Positions 25,600 to 38,099 of a stretch of 64,000 bases of DNA are shown one piece after another. Below the pieces are notes generated by a model. The model was not told the origin of the DNA and searched no databases. It worked only from the letters and a program-made list of their open reading frames with translations. The position numbers and the translations under genes are program-made. Origin of the DNA: Bradysia coprophila (taxonomy: Eukaryota; Arthropoda; Insecta; Diptera; Sciaridae); NCBI RefSeq assembly GCF_014529535.1, contig NC_050736.1:1054001-1118000 (forward strand), written 5' to 3'. How positions within the stretch are numbered: position 1 is the first letter of the stretch; each line of letters opens with the position of its first letter.

Positions 25600-26963
25600 T
25601 GCTAATAGCACCCTTGCTTCCTGTGTAGGACAATATCGAGTATTTGTATCACAACGTACTTTTCAGCTATTCATTTTTTATTTGCTTGCGGAGTCTTACC
25701 GTCCTATCACCAAATAGACACTAACTACGTGAAACCACAGAGAGTGTAGTAAACAGAACAATTCTACCCAAATTTTCAGAGGGACTATAACTACAGACAC
25801 ATTACAAAGTCCGGAAGTAAATGTGAAATTAAACAAACTCGAAAACTGCTTGTTTACAAACGATTCGTTTACAACTCAACTGACTGTTCAGTTCGTTCTG
25901 TAAGTCAGCTGATATTTTGGCGCGCTCTCCTGTCATATGTAACATCACATAAATATATACCACTATACTTACACTTCCCAATATATTCATCAGAGGATGC
26001 ATGAGAAATGAACGATAAAAAACAATAAAAAAATTTATCGATGTCGCTCAGTATGTTTTTTTGCCAGAAATTTTTGTACACTCTACTCAATTCAAAGCCA
26101 ACATCAATGGCTGAAATTACAATTTTACGTAATTTTACACATCTGGTAACGATTATTGACAAAAAAGTGAAATGTCAACCTTAGAAGACGACACTAAATT
26201 ACCATCTGAGTGTTAGAACAATGGATTGACCGTAGAATTATTCAGTAACATAAGTTCAATAAATTAGAATCGAAGGTTTTTTATCGCTACAAGATTGGCA
26301 GCGGGCTGCATGCACATATACGAAACTCGGGACGGACGACTCCTCTTATGTATGGTTTCCACTCAACAAAAAGTACTCCGCGTGAGAGCGAGCTGTCAAG
26401 TGGGTATCAAGCCTTATGAACTAATAATCCGGGCGGGTCAAGATAGGCTAAACTAAATAGCCTCAATACAACCTACCCCGAGGAGTTTGTGTGTATTAAG
26501 GCTATTTAGGCAAAACAGTCAATCAATAAAAAGCGATCAAAACTTGACAAACCGTTTGCAGAATGCAATTCTCCTTTCTCTGGCACCTTATTCATTTCAA
26601 TCTCCGAAGCATGGGAGCACATTTAAGTCTAGGTTGCCAGACAGGGAATGGGTAAGACAAAATATTGAAGCAATTGCGCTGAAATGCCTAACGCCCTATA
26701 TGGCTACTAGATTACTCAGGTCGCTTGTCAAACGTCCACTCCTGCCTGGTTAACTTTACTCTACCGTGATTTCAGTGCATTTCCAATAGATTAAGGTTTT
26801 TTTTTCTATTGTCCGTTGACAAGTATATCGCCACCAGTTTCTGGTGGGTTTTGGTTTTTGTTTTTTATACGTTGGACGACCTTGGTGCAAGCATATTAAC
26901 AGTTTTACTATGCGATCTATCTATTACTTCATTTGATCGAATATTTTCAGAGTTTTTTTTTCA
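25600..26963. other. UNG upstream flank and repeat remnants
   Basis: No gene supported. About 26362-26400 reads AAAAAGTACTCCGCGTGAGAG, the TIR of the MITE at 37976-38094. About 26695-26775 (TACTAGATTACTCAGGTCGC ... GCCTGGTTAACTTTACTCTA) matches part of the insert in the decayed beta-lactamase copy (about 54180-54250). Confidence 0.45.
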
Positions 26964-27086
26964 GAAATCTTTTACTTCATTTGTTTTGAACATGTCTTTT
27001 GCTATATAAGATCTCATCGGTCAGAGCTTGTCGTTAATTATTGCTGTCGGGGTCAATAACAGATGATAGCCGTCTGTAACAGGCTA
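26964..27086 (+). repeat. Dispersed ~125-bp element, copy upstream of the LRR gene, promoter-like
   Basis: AAATCTTTTACTTCATTTG, a TATATAAG box near 27003, GGTCAGAGC about 20 bp later, then GTCGTTAATTATTGCTGTC, AATAACAGATGATAGCC and GTCTGTAACAGGCTA. It ends 23 bp before the ATG of the LRR gene, so here it could supply TATA and initiator sequences. Other copies lie far from any start codon, so this role is only an inference. Confidence 0.7.
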
Positions 27087-27109
27087 AAGATACTTGACGG
27101 GACATTTAA

Positions 27110-29881
27110 ATGTTTTATTTGGTATCGTTAATATGCTTAGTTCTTGGGCTAATCCTGTTCTGTTCCTATACAGCTGCACTGGTAAAGTCAAAGTAAACCA
27201 ATGGTAAGTTAAAAAAAAAAATTGTTAACATTTTTACAGTTTTTTAAAAAAATTTAATTTTTTCAACATTTTTACAGTTTTTTTTAACTTGATTTCTAAC
27301 AACGAGACTGCCCTCTACCAATACTAACAAAAACATTTTTTAGGCAACGACTTTCGGGTTAAGTATTTTTCAAGCTCACCATGGTAGGGATACTTTAACC
27401 AACTTTAAACTACAATCATACAAAATTTGATGACGTTGTTGGCCGGAATATAATAACCTTGAGGCTTGTCATCTTATCAAAACATTTATTCGGTTAAACA
27501 ATCTGATAGAAAAAATTAGTATAGGAAACCGGTCGTATGTGAATGACCTTCAAAAACTTGAAATTTACACTAATAAACTGACGAAAGTTAATCCAAATCT
27601 TTTCAAAGAACTAACAAGTATTAAAACACTTGGTTTAGACAATAACAATCTCAGGACTTTTCCTGCAGACATCTTCAGAAATAATACGAACTTGGAAGCT
27701 CTCAGCCTTTCAGGAAATCAATTGAAAGAACTCCATGTCGACCTTTTCGAACATCTCACTATTTTGTAACAATAGAAATTTGATAGAACTACACCTTAAC
27801 GAAAATCAGTTCAGAAAACTACAGGGCGACCTCTTCGAAAAGCTCACCAATCTGGTAATCCTTCTTGTGCAATCGAATAAGCTGGAGGCGTTACCTCCAG
27901 GCATCTTCCTAAACAATCCGAAATTGCGACATCTCAACCTTTCCGAGAATCAGTTCGAAGAATTTCCCCATAACCTTTTCGAAAATCTGATCAATCTGGA
28001 GTAACTTGACGTTCGTTCAAATAAGCTCGAGGTGTTACCTGCAGACTTATTTCGAAATATTGGGGAGTTGCGACTTCTCGATCTTGCCATTAATCAGTTG
28101 GGAGAACAGCCCGGTAATATTTTCGAAAACTTGATCAATCTGGAAACCCTTAATGTACATATACAAACAGGTTGCAGGTGCTACCTGCGAACGTCTTTCA
28201 AAATACCGGAAAGTTGCGAGAACTGAACCTTTATAGAAATCAGTTGAAAGAACTTCATGTCGACCTTTTCATACAGCTTTTCGATCTCGTAAGAATTTCT
28301 TTATACACAAATCAGCTCGAGACCATACATCCACGTCTCTTCCGTAACAATAGAGCCTTGACAGAATTATACCTACGCGAGAACCAGTTTGGAGAACTGC
28401 ATGGCGACATTTTCGGAAATCTCAATAATCTGGAAATTTTGCATTTACATTCAAATAAGCTCAAGGTGCTGCCGGCAGACACCTTCCGAAATAATGAAAA
28501 ATTGCGGGATCTCAGCCTATTTTATAATCAGTTAAAAGAAGTTTTCAAAAATCTGATCAATTTGGAGACTCTTTATTTGCATATAAACAAGATCGAGTTG
28601 CTACCCGCTGACATCTTCCGAAATAATGGAAAGTTGCGAGAAATCAATCTTTCTCGAAATCAGTTCAAAGAACTTCATGGTGATCTCTTCAAAGAACTGC
28701 ACAATCTAAAACAAATTGATTTAGGTCAAAATGAACTCAAGACCTTACCTCCAGATCTATTCCACAACAATAGTAATGTGTTAGTATTAGAACTTCCCGA
28801 TAATCTGTTGGTAGAACTACATGACGACGTTCTCGCGACGCTCGTCAATCTGGAAACCCTGCTTGTACATTCGAATAAGCTAGAGGTGCTACCTGCAGAC
28901 ACTTTCCGAAAAAAAAAATTGCAACGTCTTAGCCTTACTAACAATCAGCTGAAAGTACTTGACGCTGATCATTTCGAACAGCTCATAAATCTGGAGGAAA
29001 TTTATTTTAAAAAAACAATCAATTCGAGATCATACTTCCAGGCCTGTTTCGTAACAATATAAAATTGACCACAATAGATCTTTCCTACAATCATCTAAAA
29101 GAAATCCGTTTCGATGGGTTGCCAAATCTCGAATACCTCTGGTTACACAGTAACAATCTGAAAACCTTACCCTCAGACGCATTTAACTTGTCACAGACGG
29201 CAATCATATTACCAATTTTATTATTCAAACTATTACATCATTTGATAGAAGATTTTCAGAAATTGATTTCAGAAATCTTTTACCACATTTGTTTTGAACA
29301 TGTCTTTTGCTATATAAGACCTCATCGGTCAAAGCTTGTCGTTAATTATTGCTGTCGTTGTCGATAACAGATGACAGCCGTCTGTAACAGGTTAATAGCA
29401 TTAGAAAAACGCGAATTCTTTCCCTCGAAGGAACTCAGTTGGAAGAGCTTCACACTGATCTGTTCGAAAAGCTTAACGATGTGGAAATGCTGAGTTTAGA
29501 CAACAATAAGCTCGATTTTTTTCCTGCAGACATCTTTCGAAAAAATCGGAAATTGCAATCACTTAGCCTTTCCGATAATCAGTTAAAAGAACTTCATGCC
29601 GATCTCTTCAAAGAACTGCACAATCTCGACTTAATTACTGTAGCCGACAATCAACTCGAGACCATACCTACGGGACAGTTTCGTAATAATGGAAAATTGA
29701 CTGTTATTGTTCTGCTACATAACAAAATTAAGAAAATTGAACCCTTCACATGACACATCCTACGTTAAGCATTCTCAATTTCAGTCGCAATATCTGCACA
29801 AGCGACTCGTGTGGCTATGGTGATTCGTGGGATGCAAAGACTATAAGAAACCTTTTAAAATGTATCCGAAAAAGTGGTTAA
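27110..29881 (+). pseudogene. Secreted leucine-rich-repeat protein gene, broken
   Basis: The first exon (27110 to about 27181) encodes a signal peptide (MFYLVSLICLVLGLILFCSY) and ends at a GTAAAG donor. The body holds about 25 LRRs of about 24 residues, alternating two types (NLETLYLHSNKLEVLPADIF / RNNGKLRELNLSRNQFKELH), and a Cys-rich cap (NICTSDSCGYGDSW ... LLKCIRKSG) with TAA at 29879. Lesions: frame loss and missing residues near 27765, an in-frame TAA at 28002, frameshifts near 28165 and at the A-run near 29010, a repeat element at 29272-29394, and another shift near 29755. The segment 28172-29062 stays open for 296 codons. Most likely a recently decayed member of an LRR family; sequencing errors could account for some shifts but not the insertion. 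Partners are unknown. Confidence 0.75.
29272..29394 (+). repeat. Dispersed ~125-bp element inside the LRR gene
   Basis: Nearly identical to the copy at 26964-27086 (same TATATAAG, GCTTGTCGTTAATTATTGCT, CAGCCGTCTGTAACAGG). It separates LRR coding sequence ending about 29200 from LRR coding sequence resuming about 29405. Confidence 0.85.
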
Positions 29882-31050
29882 GTTAAATAAATTAAGAAGA
29901 ATGAAATACAATTCATACACATTTCTCTTTTATTAATAATTAAGTTAAACCTCGTACCTATGTCGCATTATACTTGTTTGAAAGCTTTTGTAATAAGACT
30001 TCGAAATCCAAAAGATTTAGTTGGTACGAAAAGGCCTTCCCGAGTTACAGTTTCCAGATGCTCCTCGTTATAGAAATCGGAATCGTTATAGAAAAATGTT
30101 AAAGAGCTAACTAAGTACAAAAATGTGGCATCTTTCTCTTAAAAAGTTTCGATCAAACGAAGCGACTCAAACATTATACGTCGGTGATATGCTTCCCATT
30201 TTCGATATCATGTCCGGAGCGATAGCGGAGGACTTGACGCAGTCTAACTTCCAAAAAAAGAACGAAGAAATTTTTTTGAGACGCGGCAACTATATATAGG
30301 CGAGAATTTAAGTTTCTTTCCTTTGGCCTGTATCACCACAAATCCTATTCTATCTTATTCGCGCTTCAAATACGAGCAAAACGAGCTATCACTCGACTAT
30401 GTAACTTTAAAATTGCCGGAGATACATCGTTTTGAAGTTGGTCATTTTGATAGAAAATGCGCCAAATTAACGTTTTCCAAACAATCAAAATCTTTCAACT
30501 TACTCTGTATGTTTCTATCTATCTGTCTATCTGTCTATCTATCGACGGTCGATCTCGGAAACTAGTCAGCCAATCTCCATGAAATTTTGCAGGAACCTCA
30601 GGGTGGGCATAAAAATGAAAATGTGATACGCCACTACCCCAGGAAAAACCAGAATTTTGTTTTATTGGCCTCGAAGTGGTTTCTGAGTGTGGTTTTCGAG
30701 GGTCGGGAACGCGTTTTCGGCTGTAGCTTAGCTGTATTGAAACCTACAGAGGCGTGCGACCCATCAAACGAAAGGTATTCGTAACACGATTCGAACAAAA
30801 AAATAATTTAAAATCGGGGCAGATTCGTTTGAGCTAGAGTGATTAGAGTGACCAAATTTTGAGCTACTCGAGCGTAGGATGAAAGGACTAATATTTTTTT
30901 GGGTTATGAGAGATAGAGAATTACTTTCTTCGGCAAAGTCTCAGAGTTTTACGAGTAGAAAAGAAGGGCATTTGTGAAAAATGTCGAAAGTTGGAAATAG
31001 GTGGGTCAATTGGGGTTTTAGAGATATTTCTTGAATGGTGGCAGATAGAG
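29882..31050. other. LRR 3' flank, no gene seen
   Basis: A GTCTATCT-type microsatellite lies at about 30515-30545. The phrase AGATAGAGAATTACTTTCTTCG occurs at about 30910 and again at about 31045, just before the satellite, so the satellite border is itself duplicated. Confidence 0.45.
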
Positions 31051-31059
31051 AATTACTTT

Positions 31060-32540
31060 CTTCGTCAAATTTTCGATTTTCGTCAAATTTTCCATTTTCG
31101 TCAAATTTTCGATTTTCGTCAAATTTTCAAATTTCGTCAAATTTTCAAATTTCGTCAAATTTTCGAATTTCGTCAAATTTCGAATTTTGTCAAATTTTCG
31201 AATTTCGTCAAATTTTCGATTTTCGTCAAATTTTCGAATTTCGTCAAATTTCGAATTTTGTCAAATTTTCGAATTTCGTCAAATTTTCGAATTTCGTCAA
31301 ATTTTTGATTTTCGTCAAATTTTCGATTTTCGTCAAATTTTCAAATTTCGTCAAATTTTCAAATTTCGTCAAATTTTCGATTTTCGTCAAATTTTCGAAT
31401 TTCGTCAAATTTCGAATTTTGTCAAATTTTCGAATTTCGTCAAATTTTCGAATTTCGTCAAATTTTCGAATTTCGTCAAATTTTCGATTTTCGTCAAATT
31501 TTCGATTTTCGTCAAATTTTCGATTTTCGTCAAATTTCGAATTTCGTCAAATTTTCGAATTTCGTCAAATTTTCGAATTTCGTCAAATTTTCGATTTTCG
31601 TCAAATTTTCGAATTTCGTCAAATTTCGAATTTTGTCAAATTTTCGAATTTCGTCAAATTTTCGAATTTCGTCAAATTTTCGAATTTCGTCAAATTTTTG
31701 ATTTTCGTCAAATTTTCGATTTTCGTCAAATTTTCAAATTTCGTCAAATTTTCAAATTTCGTCAAATTTTCGATTTTCGTCAAATTCAAATTTCGTCAAA
31801 TTTCGAATTTTGTCAAATTTTCGAATTTCGTCAAATTTTCGAATTTCGTCAAATTTTCGATTTTCGTCAAATTTCGAATTTCGTCAAATTTTCGAATTTC
31901 GTCAAATTTTCGAATTTCGTCAAATTTCGAATTTTGTCAAATTTTCGAATTTCGTCAAATTTTCGAATTTCGTCAAATTTTCGAATTTCGTCAAATTTTC
32001 AAATTTCGTCAAATTTTCGAATTTCGTCAAATTTCGAATTTTGTCAAATTTTCGAATTTCGTCAAATTTTCGATTTTCGTCAAATTTTCGATTTTCGTCA
32101 AATTTTCAAATTTCGTCAAATTTTCAAATTTCGTCAAATTTTCGATTTTCGTCAAATTTTCGAATTTCGTCAAATTTCGAATTTTGTCAAATTTTCGAAT
32201 TTCGTCAAATTTTCGAATTTCGTCAAATTTTCGATTTTCGTCAAATTTTCGATTTTCGTCAAATTTCGAATTTCGTCAAATTTTCGAATTTCGTCAAATT
32301 TTCGAATTTCGTCAAATTTTCGATTTTCGTCAAATTTCGAATTTCGTCAAATTTTCGATTTTCGTCAAATTTTCGATTTTCGTCAAATTTTCAAATTTCG
32401 TCAAATTTTCAAATTTCGTCAAATTTTCAAATTTCGTCAAATTTTCGATTTTCGTCAAATTTTCAAATTTCGTCAAATTTTCAAATTTCGTCAAATTTTC
32501 GATTTTCGTCAAATTTTCGATTTTCGTCAAATTTCCGAAT
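31060..32540. repeat. 18-bp satellite array, about 1.5 kb
   Basis: About 80 tandem units of the type TTTTCGAATTTCGTCAAA with a variable core (CGAATT, CGATTT, CAAATT) and shorter 15-16-bp variants (TTTCGAATTTTGTCAAA). The unit contains no stop in any forward frame, so three long artificial frames (FRQIFEFRQIF-like) run through it. Spacing of the short variants is irregular, but blocks such as CAAATT-CAAATT-CGATTT-CGAATT recur, suggesting a higher-order repeat. Confidence 0.95.
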
Positions 32541-32595
32541 TTCTGTTATAAACTGTTATAAAAAGCAGTGTTCTAAAACTTCTAAAACGACTGAT

Positions 32596-33116
32596 ATCCC
32601 AACAAAAATCTCTTCGAGAAAAGTGTGACGCAGACTTTGAAGTACAATTTCTAAAATGAATGATATCGCTAGAGATGACGCTTTCAGCTTCGTTACGCAA
32701 AAATTAAATTTTACACCCAATTTTAGTTCAAACAAGCTGGCTTAGTTTTTCTCATCATCTGCCAAATAATTTTTACCAAAAAAAATTTGACTGGAAACAA
32801 CCAAAATTTTACCAAAAAAATCTGCGTCGCAAAGTGGCAAATGTTCAGGAACAGACCAGCAAGAAAATTTATCTGCCACATGCGACGCAGATTTTTTTGG
32901 TAAAATTTTGGTTGTTTCCAGTCAAATTTTTTTTGGTAAAAATTATTTGGCAGATGATGAGAAAAACTAAGCCAGCTTGTTTGAACTAAAATTGGGTGTA
33001 AAATTTAATTTTTGCGTAACGAAGCTGAAAGCGTCAACTCTAGCGATATCATTCATTTTAGAAATTGTACTTCAAAGACTGCGTCACACTTTTCTCGAAG
33101 AGATTTTTGTTGGGAT
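32596..33116. repeat. 521-bp inverted repeat next to the satellite
   Basis: The left end ATCCCAACAAAAATCTCTTC is mirrored by GAAGAGATTTTTGTTGGGAT. The arms match almost throughout (e.g. AAGCTGGCTTAGTTTTTCTC / GAGAAAAACTAAGCCAGCTT) around a short centre near 32850. No coding sequence; probably a non-autonomous DNA transposon. Confidence 0.9.
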
Positions 33117-36100
33117 CTTCTTTATATATGACGATGAAGTGTACCTTCGATTTCCTTAAAGTTGCATAACTGTGTGCCTGTACTTTGTGATGAAACCTGT
33201 TAAAGGATATTTGCGTTCAAGCCTGAATTACTTTCGTAAACATCCTTTATTGGTGTTTAAAGTTTCTGAAATAGATTTCTTCAGGTCGTGTGCGTCATTA
33301 ATTACTTGAAAATATCTTGAAAATCAAATATTTTTCCAACATTTCAGCATTCCTTTTGATTTTTGCAATAAATCAAAGTTGTTTTAAGTGAGCTAAATGC
33401 CACATAAATCTTCTTTTTAAATTCTATATTATACCGTTAGCATGTAGAACATTTTAAAGTAAACTATTTCCCTGACTAAATTTCATTTAATCTCGAATGC
33501 ATTTTTATCTAAATTTATCCACTTTCACGTTTACCCAACCTTTTACTTAATGCTGTAACTTGATAACATTTTCTCATGTTTTATGATGCATCTTTTACCC
33601 CACACAAAATCATCAATTGCACATTTACCTACAACCTTATATATGTGCATTTTATGCCCTTGCACATCGTATGTATATATACACACTCATATGGATACAA
33701 CATGTGAACATTAACCTTCTACTATTGCATTCTACCACTTTCGAAATAACCATAAAACCATACAGATGATGGGTGGCGTGTGGTATGTGTTAGATGTGAA
33801 TGGAGAAAATGTTACAGAAGAAAAAATGTTATCAGAAAATTTGCTGCATAATAGAGAACTTTAGAAAACATTTTTCATGTCAACATATTTCATTCACCTC
33901 AAGCAACTTTTGCCAAGTTAAGTGAATTCTCATGAGGGTAATTGACTAAAAAAAGCCGTCTGCAAACATTTTTGAGTGCCTTTTTATGCATCAATATGAG
34001 ATATACACATAATATGTAAAAATTCCTATATTTGCATGGTGCTTGTACATTCAAGTGCATTTTTATGATCTCTCCAATTTTTTGTGTGTATAATCATGTT
34101 TATTTTATGTAACAATTTAGTATACAAGGATGTAATGGTCAGGTCAATGAAGCTTGATTATATATTAGTTGTTGCATTCATTGAAATTGTACATGTTGTA
34201 TGAAATGGTGTAGACATTGTGACCATTCATTACAATCACGAACGCTTAAAACTTTTATTAATGAGACCTAATCAACCAAGTCCAATTATCTAAATCTACT
34301 AAGTCCACAAACTAGACAAATATCATTGAATTTACAGTCCGAATGTGAAAAGGTATAATGTCGTTTCCCAAAAGCACAATTACCGATACGTAAACACAAT
34401 ACATTCGTACGTACACATGTCTATTATAATGTGAATTTATGTTCGACAAGGATGTAAAAGCAAACAACTGAACGGTCCGACCAGTTTTGTGTGAATGATA
34501 ACAATGAATGGATATCGTTAACAGACGGAAATTTAAAATTGTTGTACAAACGGAATCTACTTTTTTGTAGACAACTTAACAATTGTTGGAAAAGTTATTG
34601 ATAAATAACCCGTTCATAATTGGTGCTGGAGCTGCGGGATCTTACTTGTTTTGTTGATTTAATTTTTTAAACTTCAATTGAAACAATCAAATGGTAAAAT
34701 AAGCTGATTCTCATCTCTGGTCAAAACTAAATTGTAAAATCCCTATAACACTTGCTGAAGAGACATTACCAAAGCTTGTGAGCCTTTTTGTATCACAAAA
34801 TTGTTTCTGGTTCACTACTTCTCCATGCCAAAGTTGATTTTCACATAGGAAAATGAAGTAAAAATTAACCAAAACCAGCCCACACGTAATGGATCATTTT
34901 CGCATAAGGCGAATTACAATGTAATGGTCAACTTTCGTATGAGCCAAGTAGTAAACCATTTTTATCCGATTTTACTTTTCAATTTTGATCTAATCAGAAC
35001 TTCAGGTAATAAGGGACCAGAATACTGCACGAGAGAGAATTATCGAGGATTCATGTCTATCCAGCATTTCTATGTCCTCTGTGGACCTGTCTCCACAAGA
35101 TTTGTGAATCGTAACTCTCGATTTGATAGTTCTGAAGAATTTTTTACTGTCTAACGGTCACAACCAGTACCTCCCTTTGAGAAAATGTTTCTTCTCCTTT
35201 CTCGAATCGAACTTTCACGATTTTCATGAATTTTTCTCAAAGGCAGCCTGTGGTCACAACTCTCAATTATTTCTTCTGAAATCTCAATATACCAGATTTA
35301 AGCTACCCAGAAATCGTAGTCTCGCGCAGTATTCATACAGCTTTATTAATAAGTATCTTCTGTGAAGAGTGAATTGAAAGACTGTGTTTTTTTGTATTGT
35401 GATGAGTAAAGGTTTTCTGAGCTGAGTATTATCGTAATTAAGTCTATGTTCAATTCTCTCGTTCTTATTTTTCATTTTATTTCAATATGATTTCAATGGA
35501 AATACCGTCTTATAAAGAATATCATGTATGTTATCATACACCGTGCAGCATTTCAAATTTATTTCGTCCCAAAGCACTCATCTATTCACAAACATTGATG
35601 TCCTTAAACATACTGTAAAATAATGAATTTCCAATTCAAATAAAAGACTTTTTATCGAAAAGAAAAGTTTTAATACTCTAAAGGGCATACAAAAGAACAA
35701 TTTTCCGGAATCCTTAGGCATCCCACTAAAACCGAAAAAACCTCATACGATACTATTGTATCCTAAATATATATCAGCATCAGAGAGTGGTTATAATACC
35801 GGAATTGTGTTTTATATACTTGTATACATATACAAATAGTATGGTTGGTGGTGTGGTGGTTTCACCAACGATTTCCGCAAATATGTTCTGTATACAAATA
35901 TTTTACCTGAAGTAAAATTATGTCCATGTGAATGGATTTTTCTCGTATCAAAGGAAATTATCGAGATTTCGTGTTCGTTTTTACTTTTCTGAAAGAATAT
36001 GTTTTATACCTCGGTACAAAGCCCATAAGGGTACTTTTGTGAAATTTTTATGTTTTTGCGGAAGCATTAGGCGATGTATGCCTTAATTATCTTACATATA

Positions 36101-37010
36101 CGCATACAATATAGGAAATTGTACCAATGGCTACGCAACAATATGAATGATTCGGTTCACCGTTAATCTGTACACCACTGATGATGGATAACTTCAATTA
36201 ATAATTCCTTAATGACAATGTCCATTCAATTAATATGGACGTTACATGAATTTCTTTTTTAGTTGTAGATTAATTTAATTCGAAAAACTAAAACGAAACT
36301 AGACTCGAGGACAATGAAAATCTACCCAGATAAATTTGACTGCTGTTAAATTCAGAAACTATTTTTGGAACAGCATTTTCTCCAATTTTCCCAAATTTTC
36401 TTAGATTTTCTTTAATTTTCCCAAAAAAAATTCTAGGAAAATTTGGAAAAATGTAGAAAAATGTACCTCTAAGAAAAGTTTCCATTTGGATGTATTTCTA
36501 AAGCCGATTTAAAAACACAAAATTATGACGTTAGATAAGAAGGAAGAAGAAACTTGATAAAGTATGACGTCACAACAGAACAAAATAAACCAGTCAGTAG
36601 CGCTTGGTTTGACTACGGACCTGAATTTTCTAGTAACCTTATATTTTGCGATTAAAATTAGTTCAATTTCTGTCAATGTTCATATGAGTTCATTTTCATA
36701 CAGTGTATTAGGTCCCCTATTTGACGTTTTAAAAAGGAACCGCTACTGCCTGCTTTATTTTACTATGCCGTGATTACGTCGTAGCGCGTTAACTTTTGGG
36801 GTTTTTGAAATTGATTTTCCAAAAGTATAGCTTTTGTGTGAAATTTGTTGATTCGAGGAGAAGCCATTGTCAATAAACTGGCCTGGACTGGTAATATGAG
36901 GTGACTTGGAGAATCTCAAGTGTACCTTTAGTAATTTTATTGAATTTTATATATTGTCGCCTTTCAATACAGGAGCGCCTTTAGGTAGTTAGTTCGGCTA
37001 GAAACTAGAA
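33117..37010. other. Gene-free AT-rich interval
   Basis: No supported gene. About 36564-36770 carries in reverse the MITE material seen at 54150-54250 (GGACCTAATACACTGTATG). A decayed copy of hairpin family H lies at about 36826-36880. Confidence 0.4.
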
Positions 37011-37132
37011 AATTAGAGTTTTCGCGCGAATTTTGTTGATCCGAGGCGGAGTCGAGTGCCGAGGTCACTAAGCAGACGGAAACGAGACGTTTCACTTTTA
37101 TCCCGAGTTATGTGATAGATTTTACATGCTGA
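37011..37132 (+). mobile_element. Hairpin repeat, family H, copy 3
   Basis: GAATTTTGTTGATCCGAGGC, GCCGAGGTCA, TATCCCGAGTTATGTGATAG and TTTTACATGCTG are shared with the copies at 12014 and 12930. The loop has an extra GAGTCGAGT. Confidence 0.65.
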
Positions 37133-37975
37133 AAGTAGTGCTTGAAACATGAAAAGTGTGATTTTCAACGCTAACATATAAAATTAATTTAACATACTGA
37201 GTAGAGCTTGACTTCTAAGTGATCGTAACGTTCGAATAATGCTAGAAGGTATTTTGTAATCATATAGATTCCATTCAAATTTGCCGCACGAAAAAACGCT
37301 TTTTTTCTTAATTTGATCTGCAAACATAAAACTGTGTCGGCAAATTACTGTTGTTACAGATTTACCATCGAACTATTTTTGTTATAGTTGTCGTTATTCA
37401 AACAACGATAACAGCATCACGAATACACCATCGAATGTATATAGCAAAATTGGTTTTATCAAGGGATTTATATGCTGCATTGCACTGTTTTGCATTATCT
37501 ATCTGTCTATGCTGAACAACAGGTACTCATTCAACGGAAGCAGCACGAACTCTAACAAAAAACGAACTAACACAAAAAAAACACAGCATTACATTCGCTC
37601 CACACGCACCACATTCATTGTAAATTTGAACAAAAAAAATAGTTTCAGTACTTGAATCTCTGGACAAAGAGCAAATTAAGTCATGAAAACTTCATTAAAT
37701 TGTTCATAATCAACATTACCTGAAATTGTATGCACAACAGGGAGCTAAAACATTCCGTTCCAATTATCAATTCAATACAGTTGCAAGATTACCTATTAAT
37801 AAATTACAGAATTAGGTTGTAGAATTTAGGTGATATGTCCTGTATAAATGATGACTGTTATGCTTTGCTGTTTAGCCAATGTGTACATGCATTGCAAATT
37901 GTGAAGTGGGACCATGTACATATGTACAACACATTTATTGCCGAACATTATAAATTAATGCTTAGTTTCCTCTTA

Positions 37976-38094
37976 CCAAAAAAAGTACTCCGTGTGAGAG
38001 ACAAAATTGAATTTTTTCAATTTTTCTTTGTTTATTTGACAGCTTGCTCTCTCACGGCGCTCTAACGGCTCTCTCACGGAGTACTTTTTTTAAG
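37976..38094. mobile_element. MITE with AAAAAAAGTACTCCGTGTGAGAG ends
   Basis: The left end AAAAAAGTACTCCGTGTGAG is mirrored by CTCTCACGGAGTACTTTTTT. A related single end is found near 26362. Confidence 0.8.
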
Positions 38095-38099
38095 TGGAA

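Noticed and set aside
31035..32628. Three long overlapping forward frames of 272-508 codons
   Set aside because: They arise from the 18-bp satellite, whose unit has no stop in any forward frame; the peptides are pure FRQIFEFRQIF-type repeats and there is no gene context.
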